In this document: positions 30,519 through 41,823 of the stretch, in pieces
How the letters are laid out: each line of letters begins with the position of its first letter
How positions within the stretch are numbered: position 1 is the stretch's first letter
NCBI GenBank assembly: GCA_030035585.1
Contig: CM057472.1
Coordinates: 87,541,601 to 87,605,600, forward strand
Source: Dugong dugon
Taxonomy: Eukaryota; Chordata; Mammalia; Sirenia; Dugongidae
Direction of reading: 5' to 3'
DNA length: 64,000 bases
Program-made: the position numbers and the translations under genes
Notes under the pieces: generated by a model
The model's input: the letters and a program-made list of their open reading frames with translations, nothing else
Database searches by the model: none
Told to the model about the DNA's origin: nothing

Positions 30519-31800
30519 CTTTTTTTTACTATTTAAATATTTTATTGTGTTTTTTTTTTTGTGAAAGTTTATGCAGCAAATTAGGTTCCCATTGAACAAT
30601 TTCTACACAATTTGTTCCATGATGTTGGTTACATTTTTCACAGTGTGTCAACTTTCTAATTATTTCCGTTCTGACTGTTCCATTTCCAGTAATTTAGTTT
30701 CCTCACAGAATAGTTTTGTTTCAAGGTTTAAAGAGTACCTCAAGATGATAGTCTTGGGGAGTCTTCCAGTCTAAACCAGTCCAGTAAGTCTGTAATTTTT
30801 AAGAATTTGACTTCTGTTTTTAAGAATTTTGTTGCCATTCTATCAGGATCCATCTACTGTGTTCCTTATCAGAACAGTCAAAAGTGGTAGCCAGGTGCCA
30901 TCTAGTTCTTCTGGTTTCACAATAGATGAGGTCATGGTTCATGTAGACTGTTAGTCCTGTGGATTAGTTTCTTCTCTGAGTCCTTGGTTTCCTTCTTTCT
31001 CTTTCACTCTAGATGCATAGAGACCAACAGTTGTATTTTAGATGGTTGCTTACAAGCTTTAAAGACTCCAGACGCTAGTCACCAAACTAGGATGTAGAAC
31101 AAAAACTTTACTCACTATGTTATGTCAATTGACAGAATTGTCTCACAGGACTATGGTCCTAATCCTTCAGACCATGTAAAACAATCCCGGGAGGTGTTTG
31201 GTTAAGTCTAAAAAGTATTCATGTTTGTGCCATCTGTGTGCTTTATTGTGTATATGAATACATATGGATACACACACACACACATATAATTGCATATAGA
31301 TACATCTATATATAACTACATATATACACACATACACATACCTACACACTTATATGCATACATACATACACATGTAGCCACACTCCTATTTTTAATTGTT
31401 ACACCGTTGTATATGTCATAGCATTTACCAAAAACGTCCTTTTTTCTTGCATACTTCTTGGTGACATCATTTATCTTGGTCAGGCTGTGCACACTTCACC
31501 CACATTTGGTGTTATATTTCCCATCACCAGAAATAACAAATGCCTACTATCTGGAGAGTGATTCCCTTTCTCCTGGCCCCACCTATCCCTGGCAACCACC
31601 AATGATTATTGGTTGCAGTATGTATACCTATTCTTGTCTTTTTAAAATAGTGAGATCATACAGTATTTGTTCTTTGATGATTGACTTACTTCACTTAGCA
31701 TAATGTCCTGTAGATTCATCCCCATTGTAATATATTTTGAGAACTCATCATTATTCTTTATAACTGCATAGTGTTTTCCACATTCTTTTTGAGAAGTATA
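30519..31800 (-). mobile_element. L1 LINE, 5'-truncated, antisense
   Basis: It starts with poly(T) (complement of the L1 poly(A)), runs through a 3'UTR including 'GGTTCCCATTGAACAATTTCT', 'TGGTAGCCAGGTGCCATCTAG' and 'CTAGTCACCAAACTAGGATG', and ends in the C-terminus of ORF2. The 3'UTR is collinear with that of the 7.8-9.5 kb element in its proximal part but has a different distal part, so it is another subfamily. A CA/TA microsatellite at about 31,255-31,372 expanded inside it. Confidence 0.88.
31645..31800 (-). pseudogene. L1 ORF2 C-terminal remnant
   Basis: The minus-strand frame gives ECGKHYAVIKNNDE followed by MNLQDIMLSEVSQSSKNKY, the very C-terminus of L1 ORF2. Only the last ~50 residues are present; no enzymatic domain. 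Confidence 0.85.
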
Positions 31801-33091
31801 TACACAACTCCTTGAACAAGAAATACCAGGCAACCACTGCCGTCTTAACTAAAATCTTTTTTTTTTTTTTTTGAGAACTTTCCTAGAGGAGTCCTCTGGG
31901 GAGAGCATAAGAAGATACTTTCAACTGCATTTGGGAAGAATATAAGGTTCTAGGTTGCCTGTGTATTTAAGAAATAGCAGCTAACCATCCTTTGGTTAAA
32001 GCAACACCAGTATTCAGGCAAGTTGGAACAATCTCAGAATAATTAGAAACTGCCCCAGGCTAACTGCACTCGAAATAAGATGGCGAATCTCCATAGGAAC
32101 AAAGGAAATTTTTCCTTTGCTATATGGAGGGAAATGGCATCTGATAAGTCAAGGAGGAGAGGGGATCATTAGATTCTGTGCACACCTATGTCAAGGTCTG
32201 TTGCAACATTTCAGATAAATCCCTTTAACCATTTGGACTTTGAAGCGCCTCTGCTTCCACTTGAGGAAAGTTGCTTGAGCTTTTCTCATTGTGTTCATCA
32301 TTCTACCCTTCTCCCTGAAAATCTGTGTTCTGTAAGATGACTTGACGGCCCAGGTGAAATAAGAGCTCTTTACTATCTTCTGCTAAAGGTGTAAAATGAC
32401 TGTGTCCCACCCCATTCTCTTCTAGTTACAACATCTATTCCAAATCCAGCTGAGGTGAAGAATGATTGGAGCAAATAAAGGTCCAAACACTCTGAAGACC
32501 CTCCTACTTCCCCTGAAGTTTTAATATATTCCCATGAATATTATGTTCTTCAATATTTTATTGTACTATAAATAGTGATAATCTTTTTGGAAAATACATT
32601 TCTTGAATTTTCCCCATGACTTGGGCTTAATTCAAAAAGTCTCTTAATAGTACTTCACTTGTAGTGCCTGTGGAAAGGAAAGGCTAAGTTTGAACATACT
32701 CTGCGTTTATATAAGAAAGATGATAAGCTATCATTTAAATGCAAACAAAAATGCTTATCAATTTTTTTTTTATGTGTTGGCTTCCATATTCCTTAATTCT
32801 TCTTTGTCATATTAGTGCTGTTTTGGTAAGTCATGCTGAAAATATGCTCTCCTTGTACAGGGTAGGTATTTAGAAATAAGGCAGCTTGAGCCATGCTGCA
32901 GCTGTTTAATTTTAAAAGACGTCTGATCCATGCCATCTTTCTGTGTTGGGGGCATGAAGGCCATTTTGGTGAAATTTAGAAAGTAAGACCATTTTACACA
33001 GCTAAATTCTTTTTGGTGATGATCATAAGGCAACAACAACCAAAAAATTATTTTTGCTTCATAGTTTGAGGATCACTATAAGGCCCTTTAA
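31801..33091. other. Non-genic stretch
   Basis: Poly(T) at about 31,857-31,873 and 32,763-32,771. No gene or nameable repeat. Open frames here (e.g. 32,812-33,039, minus) are short and unrecognised. Confidence 0.5.
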
Positions 33092-33304
33092 GGAGCCCTG
33101 GTGGTGCAACGATTAAGCACTTAGCTGCTAACTGAAAGGTGGGTGGTTCGAACCAACCTAATGGCTGTGTGGCAGAAAGACCTACCCATCTGCTTCCGTA
33201 AAGATTACACAGCCTAGAAAACTCTATGGGGCAATTCTACTCTGTTGTATGGGGTCACTATGAGTCAAAATCAGCTTGGCAGCACCTGTCAACAATAACA
33301 TCAG
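33092..33304 (+). mobile_element. AfroSINE, long form
   Basis: 'GGAGCCCTGGTGGTGCAACG', 'TGGTTCGAACCAACC' (B box), 'CATCTGCTTCCGTAAAGATT' and an end with 'CAACAATAACA'. Imperfect flanking repeats CCCTTTaAG / CCCTTTgAG. Confidence 0.9.
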
Positions 33305-33357
33305 TCCCTTTGAGAATGTGGTGTTGGAAGCAGGAAGGGGTAGAGGAAGCAATTCAA

Positions 33358-33572
33358 GAGTCCCTGGGTGGTACAAATGGTTAATACTCTCCACTGCTAA
33401 CTGAAAGGTTAGAGATTTGAGTCTGCCCAAAGGCACCTTGGAAGAAAGGCCTGGCAAATTACTTCAGAAAAATCAGTCATTGAAAACCCTATTGAGCACA
33501 GTTCTACTCTGATATACATGGAGTCACCATAAGTTAGAATCAACTTGATGGCAACTGCTTTCTTTTTAGTCT
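33358..33572 (+). mobile_element. AfroSINE, long form, second variant
   Basis: 'GAGTCCCTGGGTGGTACAAA', 'GAAGAAAGGCCTGGCAAATT', 'GAGCACAGTTCTACTCTGAT' and a T-rich tail. It belongs to the GTCCCTGGGTGGTACAAA variant, like 21,941 and 38,405. Confidence 0.9.
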
Positions 33573-33599
33573 TTTATAATCCTCCTTATCTTCCACCTG

Positions 33600-33960
33600 T
33601 TCTGCCTCTGGGTGTTCAGTCAATGGAAGCTTATTGAGCAGCTGCCATGTGTAAACCAATGTGAGGCTCACAAAAAGGTAGGCCCCCCGATCTCAAGGTG
33701 TTAATAAACTTACAGGAATGATAACATGTCAGTTCCCAACAATATGCTGACAATTTCAAAACCAAGTGAGTTACACAGAAAGTAAGTTCTCTGAATTTTG
33801 AAGAAAGTTAACAGCAGATAAGGAAGGTGCCTTGGGCAGAAGGCTATTTGTTTTGAGCTTTCAAGGATGAGAAGAAAGCAAATGATCAGAGAGGAAGAAC
33901 AAAAATACCATAGATGGCCACAGCATCATGAACAAAAGCATGTGAGCACAATCCCTACAG
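33600..33960 (-). mobile_element. L2 LINE fragment
   Basis: 'GGAAGCTTATTGAGCAGCTGCC', 'ATGTGTAAACCAATG', 'GATCTCAAGGTGTTAATAAAC' and 'GAACAAAAGCATGTGAGCAC' follow the antisense L2 order. Confidence 0.6.
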
Positions 33961-34058
33961 ATAACGTATTTTATCTGTGTTCCTTAGTCAACAGTTATTT
34001 CAGACATGAATGAAAAAAAGGCCCAACATAGTCATGAGGGCTTGCTTCTTGCTTTCTG

Positions 34059-34275
34059 TTGCTGTTGTTAGGTGCCGTCAGGTCGGTTCCGACTCATAGC
34101 GACCCTGGGTACAACCAAAAAAAACACTTACATGGCCCTGCACCATCCTCATGATTGTTGTTATGCTTGAGCCCATTGTTGCAGCCACTGTGTCAATGCA
34201 TCTTGTTGAGGGTCTTCTTTTACGATGACCCTCTACTTTACCAAGCATGATGTCCTTCTCCAGGGGCCAAACCCT
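34059..34275 (-). mobile_element. RTE-class LINE, 5'-truncated tail
   Basis: 'TTGCTGTTGTTAGGTGCCGTC', 'CGACTCATAGCGACCCTGGG', 'CCCTGCACCATCCTCATGATT', 'CCTCTACTTTACCAAGCATG'. An 11-bp target duplication with one mismatch (34,048-34,058 and 34,276-34,286, cTTGCTTTCTG / cCTGCTTTCTG) confirms a complete short insertion of about 217 bp. The terminal ~50 bp are the same as the AfroSINE tail. Confidence 0.9.
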
Positions 34276-34286
34276 CCTGCTTTCTG

Positions 34287-35151
34287 CTTCCCCAGTTTTT
34301 CAAGAAACACTAAACTATCACCTAGGACTATTTTGACAAGCTTAGGAAACCTTTTCAAAAAAACAACTCTTGTGCATGGCAAGACATTACTAAAATCAGA
34401 ATGCTTCCCCATGAAGAAGATGACCATAGAACTTTTCATTCACACCCTCAAACTTGTGCAGAGAGCAGCCAAGATCTTTCCTTCTTCTGTACATTTCATC
34501 ACATCCAGGGGACTTGAAAGGACACAGCAGACTCCCTAGAGGGATCTCTCAACCTGTTCACACTTTCCTGGCCTATTTCAAGAACACTTATTTGACTTAA
34601 ATTAAGGTAGTGTTTTTTGTTTGTTTGTTTTTTTACATTTCTGAATTTGACACATAAATCAGGTGAGGTTTTGTATTATTTTTGTGTTTTTGAAATAATC
34701 ATAAAAATTATATCTGAGTACTTCCTTGAGCCAAACTTCTGAACCAACACATTTTGGATTGCTATAATGGCAAAATCACCTTCTCTTTGATGTCTCGAAG
34801 AACACCTAGCTGTGTTAGCAATTTTATGGAGGACTGATTACATTATAACGTCAGGAATACTTTCTTTTTTAAACAACAAGGCATTTTGGCTGAATTTTGA
34901 CATCGTCTCATGTCTGAAGGCTTAAGTCTCCCCTGACTGTAGATTGGATGGAGTAATAGTCATTCCTGTGTGTAGGAGAGCTACATTTGGGCTTAACTTC
35001 TAGTGAATTACTCCCAAGTTAATGTGATGGTGATTATTAAGATACCTGAGTAAATATCTCTACATGTTGCAGTATGAAACAAAGATGTCAGGCATTTAGA
35101 AACTCTTGTATGCCTTTTTAGAGAAGAGGATATTGTCCTGACTATTAATTA
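34287..35151. other. Non-genic stretch
   Basis: No gene or nameable repeat. A 104-codon frame at 34,225-34,539 starts inside the RTE tail and is unrecognised. Confidence 0.5.
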
Positions 35152-35321
35152 AAAAAAACAAAAAACAAAATAAAACCTTGCTGTTGTTTCCGACTCATAG
35201 TGACCCTATAGGACAGAGTAAAACTGCCCTACAGGGTTTCCAAGGAGTGGCTGGTGGATTCGAACTGCCCACCTTTTGGTTAGCAGCTGAGCTCTTAACG
35301 ACTACACGCCCAGGGCTTCTG
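35152..35321 (-). mobile_element. AfroSINE, short form
   Basis: A-rich lead-in, then 'CGACTCATAGTGACCCTATAG', 'CAGGGTTTCCAAGGAGTGGC', 'GGATTCGAACTGCCCACC' and 'ACACGCCCAGGGCTTC'. Confidence 0.92.
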
Positions 35322-37682
35322 GCTATAGTGTATAATAACTGTTAGGTAAGCTATGCTCTTCTCCCATGGAATCATATTCTTCCAGTTATATCCAAATTCT
35401 GAGTTTTGTCTTTGTCTTCTCTTTTTCATTTTTCCCTTTGCTTCTCACTCCCCTTATTGCATCTATCAAGTTACCAGAACGTGATGCATCTTCTTTCACC
35501 GTTTCACATGCCTTTCTTAATTATTCTGTTCTCCCTGCCAGCTTCTGATATCTCCTTGGTCTCATGACTGCCCCCACCCCCACAGTACCCCTCTTCTCCC
35601 TTGCCTCTTCTTATCATTCCATCCAATATTCAAAATCCTTCATTCTCAACCCTCAACCAGCTGTCAACAGAGGAAAGTCCAAAGTCTCTTGCTTCTTTTG
35701 AAAGTAAACTTTATCTATCACACTGCATGGTACATACTAGAAATTCAATAATACAAAGCATGCGGGTTAGAGAATCAGGCCTGTAGCATTGCCTAGACAC
35801 AGTTGGTATTAAGGAAACAAAGCCTTATATAGGAATTAATTAATATGTTCACAGTACTTAAAACCTAGGATTTTGAGCAGGCACATAGGACCCAGGACTT
35901 AGAGATGAAGGACCTGGAGGAGGAAACAGAAATCCCAGAACACACAAGCCATGTGACCAAGAACAACAGTGGGCCCACAAGAAGAGGTCTTGTCTTGCTA
36001 AATTCCTTTTCAGCACAAGACAATACCATCTCAGCTTCCCTTCTCAGTAAAAAGGTGGCCCAAAGCAGGCAGGATAAAATAAGCATTCTCCTTCCTTTTC
36101 CCTAACAAGATTTTTCTTGATCAACGTTATGTTTGGGTCTTAGTGTGGTACGAGTTACAAAAACACCTAGTTTCATTGCCTATTACATAGTTAGTTGTTA
36201 TTTGAAAAATAAGACCTTGAATGGCAGGATAAGACTTTGCATTAATAGATAATGTGACGTTCCATACTATATTTGATAACATACCATATTCTTTTTTATC
36301 TGTATGTAAAAAGCAAGAAGGTTTAATAACAGCAGCATTTTATAACAGAAATGTGAGTTGGATCTGGCTCAGATTCCTCAGGAGGTTTTTCACATCCCCT
36401 CCCCTCTTACTGCTTTTCAGCTGATTTGACAGAAGGACAGAAGGATTAAGAAATCAAGTAGCTTATCTGAGAGGTTCCCCATGGCGCACTTTGTCCCAGG
36501 TGTTCCTGCTTGTAGCTTACATAATCAGGAGCAGATTAGCTTGCCTTAGGTATTACTATAACGGTGATTGTTTGAGTCAGTGGGTGATGGTGTCCGGGCA
36601 ATTATAGCCAGGTGATGTGTGATCTTAAAGACCTAGTTAGTGCCCCAGGAGACCTGGAGACAGGGCTTCTTCCCATACCTTCCCAGTCGCACATTCTAAA
36701 GTGAGGTGGTGCCGCTTACCGAATAGGAACGAAAGTGAATGAGTAAGGGGATGGTGTTTTCTGGTGCTTTGGAGGAGAAAAGCACTCCAAGTTAATCTTT
36801 TCTAATATGTCGCTTTTTGTTGTGTTTATATCGTTGGGGTTCTTTGTTCATTTAAAATGAAACAAAACCTAAACTATTAGAAATGAACATGGTTTTCTCT
36901 GATAATCTACAAAAAAAAAAAAAAAAGCCAACAATTACAGCTAATTTTTAAAAGGAGATAGGACAATAAAGTAGTTGTATTTCTTTCAGTTTTTTTAATA
37001 TTTCTATTTTATTTATCTTAAGGTTATTTATAATGGATGATTTTACATCAAACTTTAGAGGAAATTAAGGTGTGAGAGATTTATTTTTTGTGTCCCAATT
37101 GTGGCTATCAATCTGATATTTGGGGAATTCACTTGAAACTAGGTCTCAATTGAATATTAGGACACAGGACTGTCCCTACAAAGAAGATCAGAGACTGTGA
37201 TTTGTCTTCTCTCCCTCTCTTTTCTTTTTTAATTATAAGATTAATGCATGCTATTTAACAATATGTCAGATTATACTGAAGAATATCGAAGAAAAAACAA
37301 AAGTCTCCTTTGACCATACCCAATCTATGCTCCTCGCAATTGGAACAAGTGTTAACATTTGGAGGGGCTGATTTCTAAGCCTCTGCCTCTGCTTCTGCCT
37401 TTACAAATAGGAACATACGCACATACACACACCTATCCACAAAAGACTTTGCAGTCTTCATAAATGGAATCATATAATAGATATAAGTTCTGGACATCTC
37501 TGTCTGTCAATACATGCAGAAATATGTAGATTCCATGTAAATTCAAGGTTCAAAAAAACTTTAGGGTTTGCTGGACCTGCCTCCTGAATATATACTTTCA
37601 GACTGAGGTAGGCAAGAGGTAACTGAAATGAACAAACCAGTTTCTTCCACAGCATGGTGACTTGGTTCTATGGTTAAATGAG
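35322..37682. other. Repeat-poor non-genic stretch
   Basis: No gene. AT-rich text at about 37,210-37,460 ('CAAGTGTTAACATTTGGAGG', 'GGAATCATATAATAG') resembles very old interspersed repeat sequence that I cannot name. Poly(A) at about 36,910-36,926. Two opposite-strand frames at 35,865-36,105 are unrecognised. Confidence 0.45.
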
Positions 37683-37791
37683 CCCCATAAAGAGTTCCGC
37701 AAACTCCTGCCATGCTCCATTGTCTTGAAAAGCTTGCCTAGTGATAAACCCTTGGGGCTTCCTTCTTCCCAGATTGAAACATTTTCTCCAA
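37683..37791 (+). repeat. Local segment, near-copy present inside a SINE 0.86 kb away
   Basis: From CCCCATAAAGAGTTCC to AACATTTTCTCC this stretch recurs at 38,539-38,660. Aligned by eye, the first ~92 bp differ at about 11 positions, after which the downstream copy has about 13 extra bases. At this site the sequence looks like unremarkable single-copy DNA. Confidence 0.88.
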
Positions 37792-37918
37792 AGGCATGGC
37801 CCCCACCCTGCTAACTTCAGATGTGGTCATACTCAACTTGCTGCTAGATTTTGCAGGGCCTGGGGTTTAAGATTATGGTGCTCCTAGAGAACTGGTAGAC
37901 TAGAGCCATGTTCTTTGG

Positions 37919-38335
37919 ATTCACTCACTCATTCAGATATTCATTTATTCAATGAACAAAAATTCATTGACCGTTTATCATATGGCAGGCATTGAGCAGA
38001 TTGCCAGAGGAAGACATTTGGAGCAAACAGACATGGTTCATCCATGGCCGAAGAACATCACAAGTCAGTAAGCGATACAGACAAGGAAACAGGCAATTAT
38101 GAGATAGTGAGATTAGTGCATTGATTAGTGAGGTGTGGAAGCCCTTGAGGCAAACTGGAGGGGATGAGGGAGAGCTTTCTGGACAAGGAGACATCTAATC
38201 TGAATACTAAAGGATGTTAGAAATTAGCTGAATGAACAGACATGTGGAGGAAAGGAATATTCCAGAAAGAGGAGGCAATATTAATGAAGGTCCGAAACTG
38301 CCTGCAATGTAGGACAAGTGATCCTGGGAGTGATA
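37919..38335 (-). mobile_element. L2 LINE fragment, long
   Basis: Antisense L2 with good continuity: 'CACTCACTCATTCAGATATTC', 'ATATGGCAGGCATTGAGCAG', 'GAGAGCTTTCTGGACAAGGAG', 'TCTGAATACTAAAGGATG' and 'GAATATTCCAGAAAGAGG'. Confidence 0.78.
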
Positions 38336-38404
38336 AGCAGGGGCAAATCTCCTTGGCCTTATAGTCCATGTAAAGGAGCATAATTCTGAGAGTCATGGGG
38401 AATA

Positions 38405-38755
38405 GTCAAGAAATTTTAAGCGATATAAATGGTTACGTGCTCAGTTACTAACTGAAAGATTGGCAGTTTGAATCCACCCAGAGGCACCTCGGAAGAAAGG
38501 CTTGGCAATTTGCTTCCCTATGAAGCACCTTATGAAACCCCCATAAAGAGTTCAACAAACTCCCACCGTGCTCCATTGTCTTGAAAAACTTAGCTAGTGA
38601 TAGAACCTTGGGGTTTCCTTCTTCCCAGTTTTAAATGGATAAAATGAAACATTTTCTCTGAAGTCCCCATGAAGCACAGTTCTACTCTGAATCACAAGGG
38701 GTCACCATGAGTTGAAACTGACCTGATTGCAACTAGTTTGGCTTTGTGTTTTAGA
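38405..38755 (+). mobile_element. AfroSINE carrying an inserted foreign segment
   Basis: SINE sequence ('GTTACTAACTGAAAGATTGG', 'CCCAGAGGCACCTCGGAAG') is interrupted at about 38,533 and resumes at 38,659 ('CCATGAAGCACAGTTCTACT', 'GGTCACCATGAGTTGAAAC'). Between lies a near-copy of 37,683-37,791. The interruption is bracketed by TGAAacCCCCAT (38,533-38,544) and TGAAgtCCCCAT (38,659-38,670), and the SINE words TATGAAGCAC (38,519) and CATGAAGCAC (38,669) are also duplicated. The copy at 33,358 shows what the uninterrupted SINE looks like. Confidence 0.87.
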
Positions 38756-40879
38756 GGTGTGATTAGGTTTCTAAAGTAGAGGGGCAGAGAGAATATTAGG
38801 ATGGGGGCAGTGTCCTCAGTTTGGCTTAAAAGAGGCAGGACATGTGCACCAAAGTATACAGGATGGAAAGGGGCAGAGAGGCCATTAGAATGCAGTTGTG
38901 GACCCTGGGGTGAGCGATGATGGTGGCTTTAACTAGGGAAGTGGCTGTGGGGCTTGAAAGTTGTGAAAGGCTTCAAGAGGCATTGCTAGCATCCTGTGAG
39001 CAAGCCTGCACAATTGCTTAAGCTCCTTTTGAGTTTGGAGACTTGTGGAAACTGCATAAACCATGTACAAAGTTGTTAACTCTGACATTGCAGAGCTGAA
39101 TATGTATGGTGCAGAGGCTAGCTAAATCTCTGTCTCTGGGGGCATTCACATGTGTGCATTTTTAATTTTATTTTGTTTTCAAGAGATGATTGCACCTTAG
39201 GCTGGAGCTTGCTTACCCCCTCTTTCGGATTCAGAGTATGGCACCTGGTCTATTTTCTACATGACTGAGCTTTACTTCAGAACTGAGGAGTCATATATCA
39301 TTCTGATTGATTTTTTCTTTTTTCTTTTTTTCCTCTTTCAAATCAAAGCGGGAGAGGGTGAAATAGAGATTACTGTGAGACAACAGCATGGCAACTCAAC
39401 CCAAATATGCAATTCTCGGGAGCACTCCTGGTCCAACTCTGTTTTGTCTTCTCAAAGCTGAGATAGAGAAACGGAGGCTGGCATGAGGCTAGCCAGTGGG
39501 TAAGCGGCAGAGAAAATGGATAAGACGCCTGGGCTTGGAAAGCCCTAGTCTCTGCCAGAGGGGAATGGGTAGTAGGGGACACCCGAAAGATAGGGCATGA
39601 TCAACCAGTGTCTTGAGCAGGGGGATTCAGCTAAGCCCTAAATTGCCTACCAAGCTTTGGGCCACTGAATTCTTGGCTTTGCTTTCACCTTTCTGTTTTA
39701 GCTTCCGTTCTTCTTAGTGCCAGTCACTGCAAAGGCATAGAAATAAATACCCCAAAGCATAAGAATTAATTTTTATTGAAGCATAAAGAGACAGAAATAA
39801 GATTTGTGTGTGTGTGTGCATTTTTAAAGAAACCCCTAGTAAGGATAAGTGGATTTAGGAAAGTGACTGGGATTGTATCAACAATGGAATATACCCACTA
39901 ATTTAGACTACAGTATCTCAGCTCTGCAAATTTTTTTTATTCTCTTTGCAGAATTTATAAAACTCTTGTTTCATTTAATTCACTGATACAGTTTTAAGAG
40001 GTTAGGATCTTTTGACAAAATAATTCCTCCTATATATGTTTTCTTAACCCTAGAGTGAACATGTGCCTGTTACGGCTTTAAGAGAATCAAGAGGTTTTTT
40101 TTTGTTGTTGTTGTTTGTTTTGTTTTTAATGGCAGTTAATGGCTATTAGAAAGCTGTAGATGTGCATGCCTTGATGATCAGCTCTGTCTTGGATTCCAAG
40201 AAAGCTCACTGAGTTTCCTCTGGAGATCAAACATTGGGGAAGAAAAGTATTGGACTGGAATTAAAAGCAATAGAAAGGATTGTAGACACAGAGATGGTTA
40301 AAAATGAAGCTTTTAAATTTTTGATCCATACACTGCGGCTGCAGAAAGATTGTGGTCGTGGTATGTGTGTGTGTGTCTGTGTGTATGCCTGTATGTATGG
40401 ATGTGAAATTGGAAAAAGAAATACCAGTGCATCAAAACAGACAGGTCATTTTGTTGAATGTAACCAAACTCCTGAGTATTTGGAGATTAGAGGCAGTCAT
40501 AATTTCTGGCTGCCATGCTTTATGCTAATGTGGCTGTCCTCTGCTGTATGTTTCTGCTGAGACAGTCATTTTACTCCTGCTTCATTTCCCTCTTAATGGT
40601 AGTGGTAGGGGCTTGGGTGTCTACAGTCAGCTTTTACCAATTTAAACAACTGCCACCACAAGCCATTGTAAATTATTATTCTTATTTAGCACTTGAATCT
40701 ACAATTTATTTCTTTCCTTTAGGTTCTATAAGATGTAGTTATAGACTTTGGTCTAAGTTAGCTATGCTTTCTGCTTATATAAATCCAAATCTGTCATTTG
40801 CAATAAGCTAAACTTTTTGGATGCTAAGCATTTGTAACCCCTGCAAGTCGGACTGGTAAGTTATCAAGAAGATTCATCC
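38756..40879. other. Non-genic stretch
   Basis: Short (TG)n runs at about 39,807-39,819 and 40,362-40,386 and a GTT/GTTT-rich patch at 40,096-40,129. A 98-codon plus frame (40,515-40,811) begins with a hydrophobic stretch but has no family I recognise and overlaps another short frame. No gene called. Confidence 0.45.
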
Positions 40880-40990
40880 GTTCATTCATTCATTCATCAG
40901 TGCATTTAACAGATATTTACTGAGCACCTCCTTTATACAAACAAGGCAATATTCTAGGCATTGGAGATAAAAGAGTGAACAATATAGACT
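40880..40990 (-). mobile_element. L2 LINE 3' fragment
   Basis: 'CGTTCATTCATTCATTCATC', 'ACAGATATTTACTGAGCACC' and 'ATATTCTAGGCATTGGAGAT' are the antisense L2 3' end. Confidence 0.72.
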
Positions 40991-41044
40991 ACTTGTGAGA
41001 GATATTTTTATCTAAAATGTATAGAAAATTTTAGTCAGATTTGA

Positions 41045-41215
41045 GGAAAAGAATCTCCTCCATAGGATCGTTCAATACTATATAGATTTTTTTCCCTGTT
41101 GTATACACACCTCCATGAGATGCCTTACAAAGTTTGATTTTCATGTTCTTTTTTTTTTTTTTTTTTTTTTTTGTAGTCAGCCTTCTGTATTTCAAGAAAT
41201 TGTCCTTACCTTTAG
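41045..41215 (+). repeat. Unclassified repeat, copy A
   Basis: Shares with 43,080-43,247 the ordered words 'CTCCTCCATA', 'TATAGATTTTTTTCC', 'AGTTTGATTTTCATGTT', 'AGTCAGCCTTC' and 'ATTTCAAGAA.TTGTC'. A poly(T) run (about 41,151-41,173) replaces the GTTTGTTT-rich stretch of copy B. I cannot name the family. Confidence 0.75.
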
Positions 41216-41823
41216 GCTGATTATTTTTTAGTAGTTTTTAATTTGTGCGTTAAGAAAAGTCTTACCTTCTTTCTGATGACTGTTTTAGAATTTAGAAATG
41301 ATCACTGAAAACCTCTACATGAGCATTTTCCTGTAAGAATTCATCTGCATCTAGGCATCTAAAAAGGTACTTTATGTTCTGTATTCTAGATTCTAGAAAC
41401 TTCTCAAAATTTCTTACCAACTCTCCAAATTGTACTTCTCCCAGTTGATTTTTCTTTCTGGTTCTTTCATAAATTCTCTCTCTTTCTTAAAAATCTATAC
41501 TTTTATGTGCTGGTAGAAAAGAGCAATCAAAAGTTAGTGTCAAATAACTTGCAGGGTACGATTTTTCTGCTTATCCTTTTACCTGTGATTACAGACACCT
41601 CCCAACTTCTCTCATCTACACCTTTCTTACCTGGAGAATTATGCAGTACTTTCTGTGAAGAGTGAGGTAATGTGTAAAAAATCACCAGGACCCCCTTATC
41701 TGTGACTGACTCTCACCACTTTTCTCTGTGAGCATCTAGCTGATCCCTCCTGCCTGTTCTAGCCTGCTGATGATACGGTTCTGCTGTTGCTGCCCTCATT
41801 CTCCTCTCCCCTCCAATAGATTT
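41216..41823. other. Non-genic stretch, nothing recognised
   Basis: No gene; no nameable repeat before the L1. Confidence 0.5.

Noticed and set aside
35601-36105. Possible exon from frames on both strands
   Set aside because: No conserved motif, no paired splice sites that make a continuous product.
40515-40811. 98-codon frame with a hydrophobic N-terminal half
   Set aside because: No family recognised, overlaps another frame, and AT-rich DNA gives hydrophobic translations by chance.
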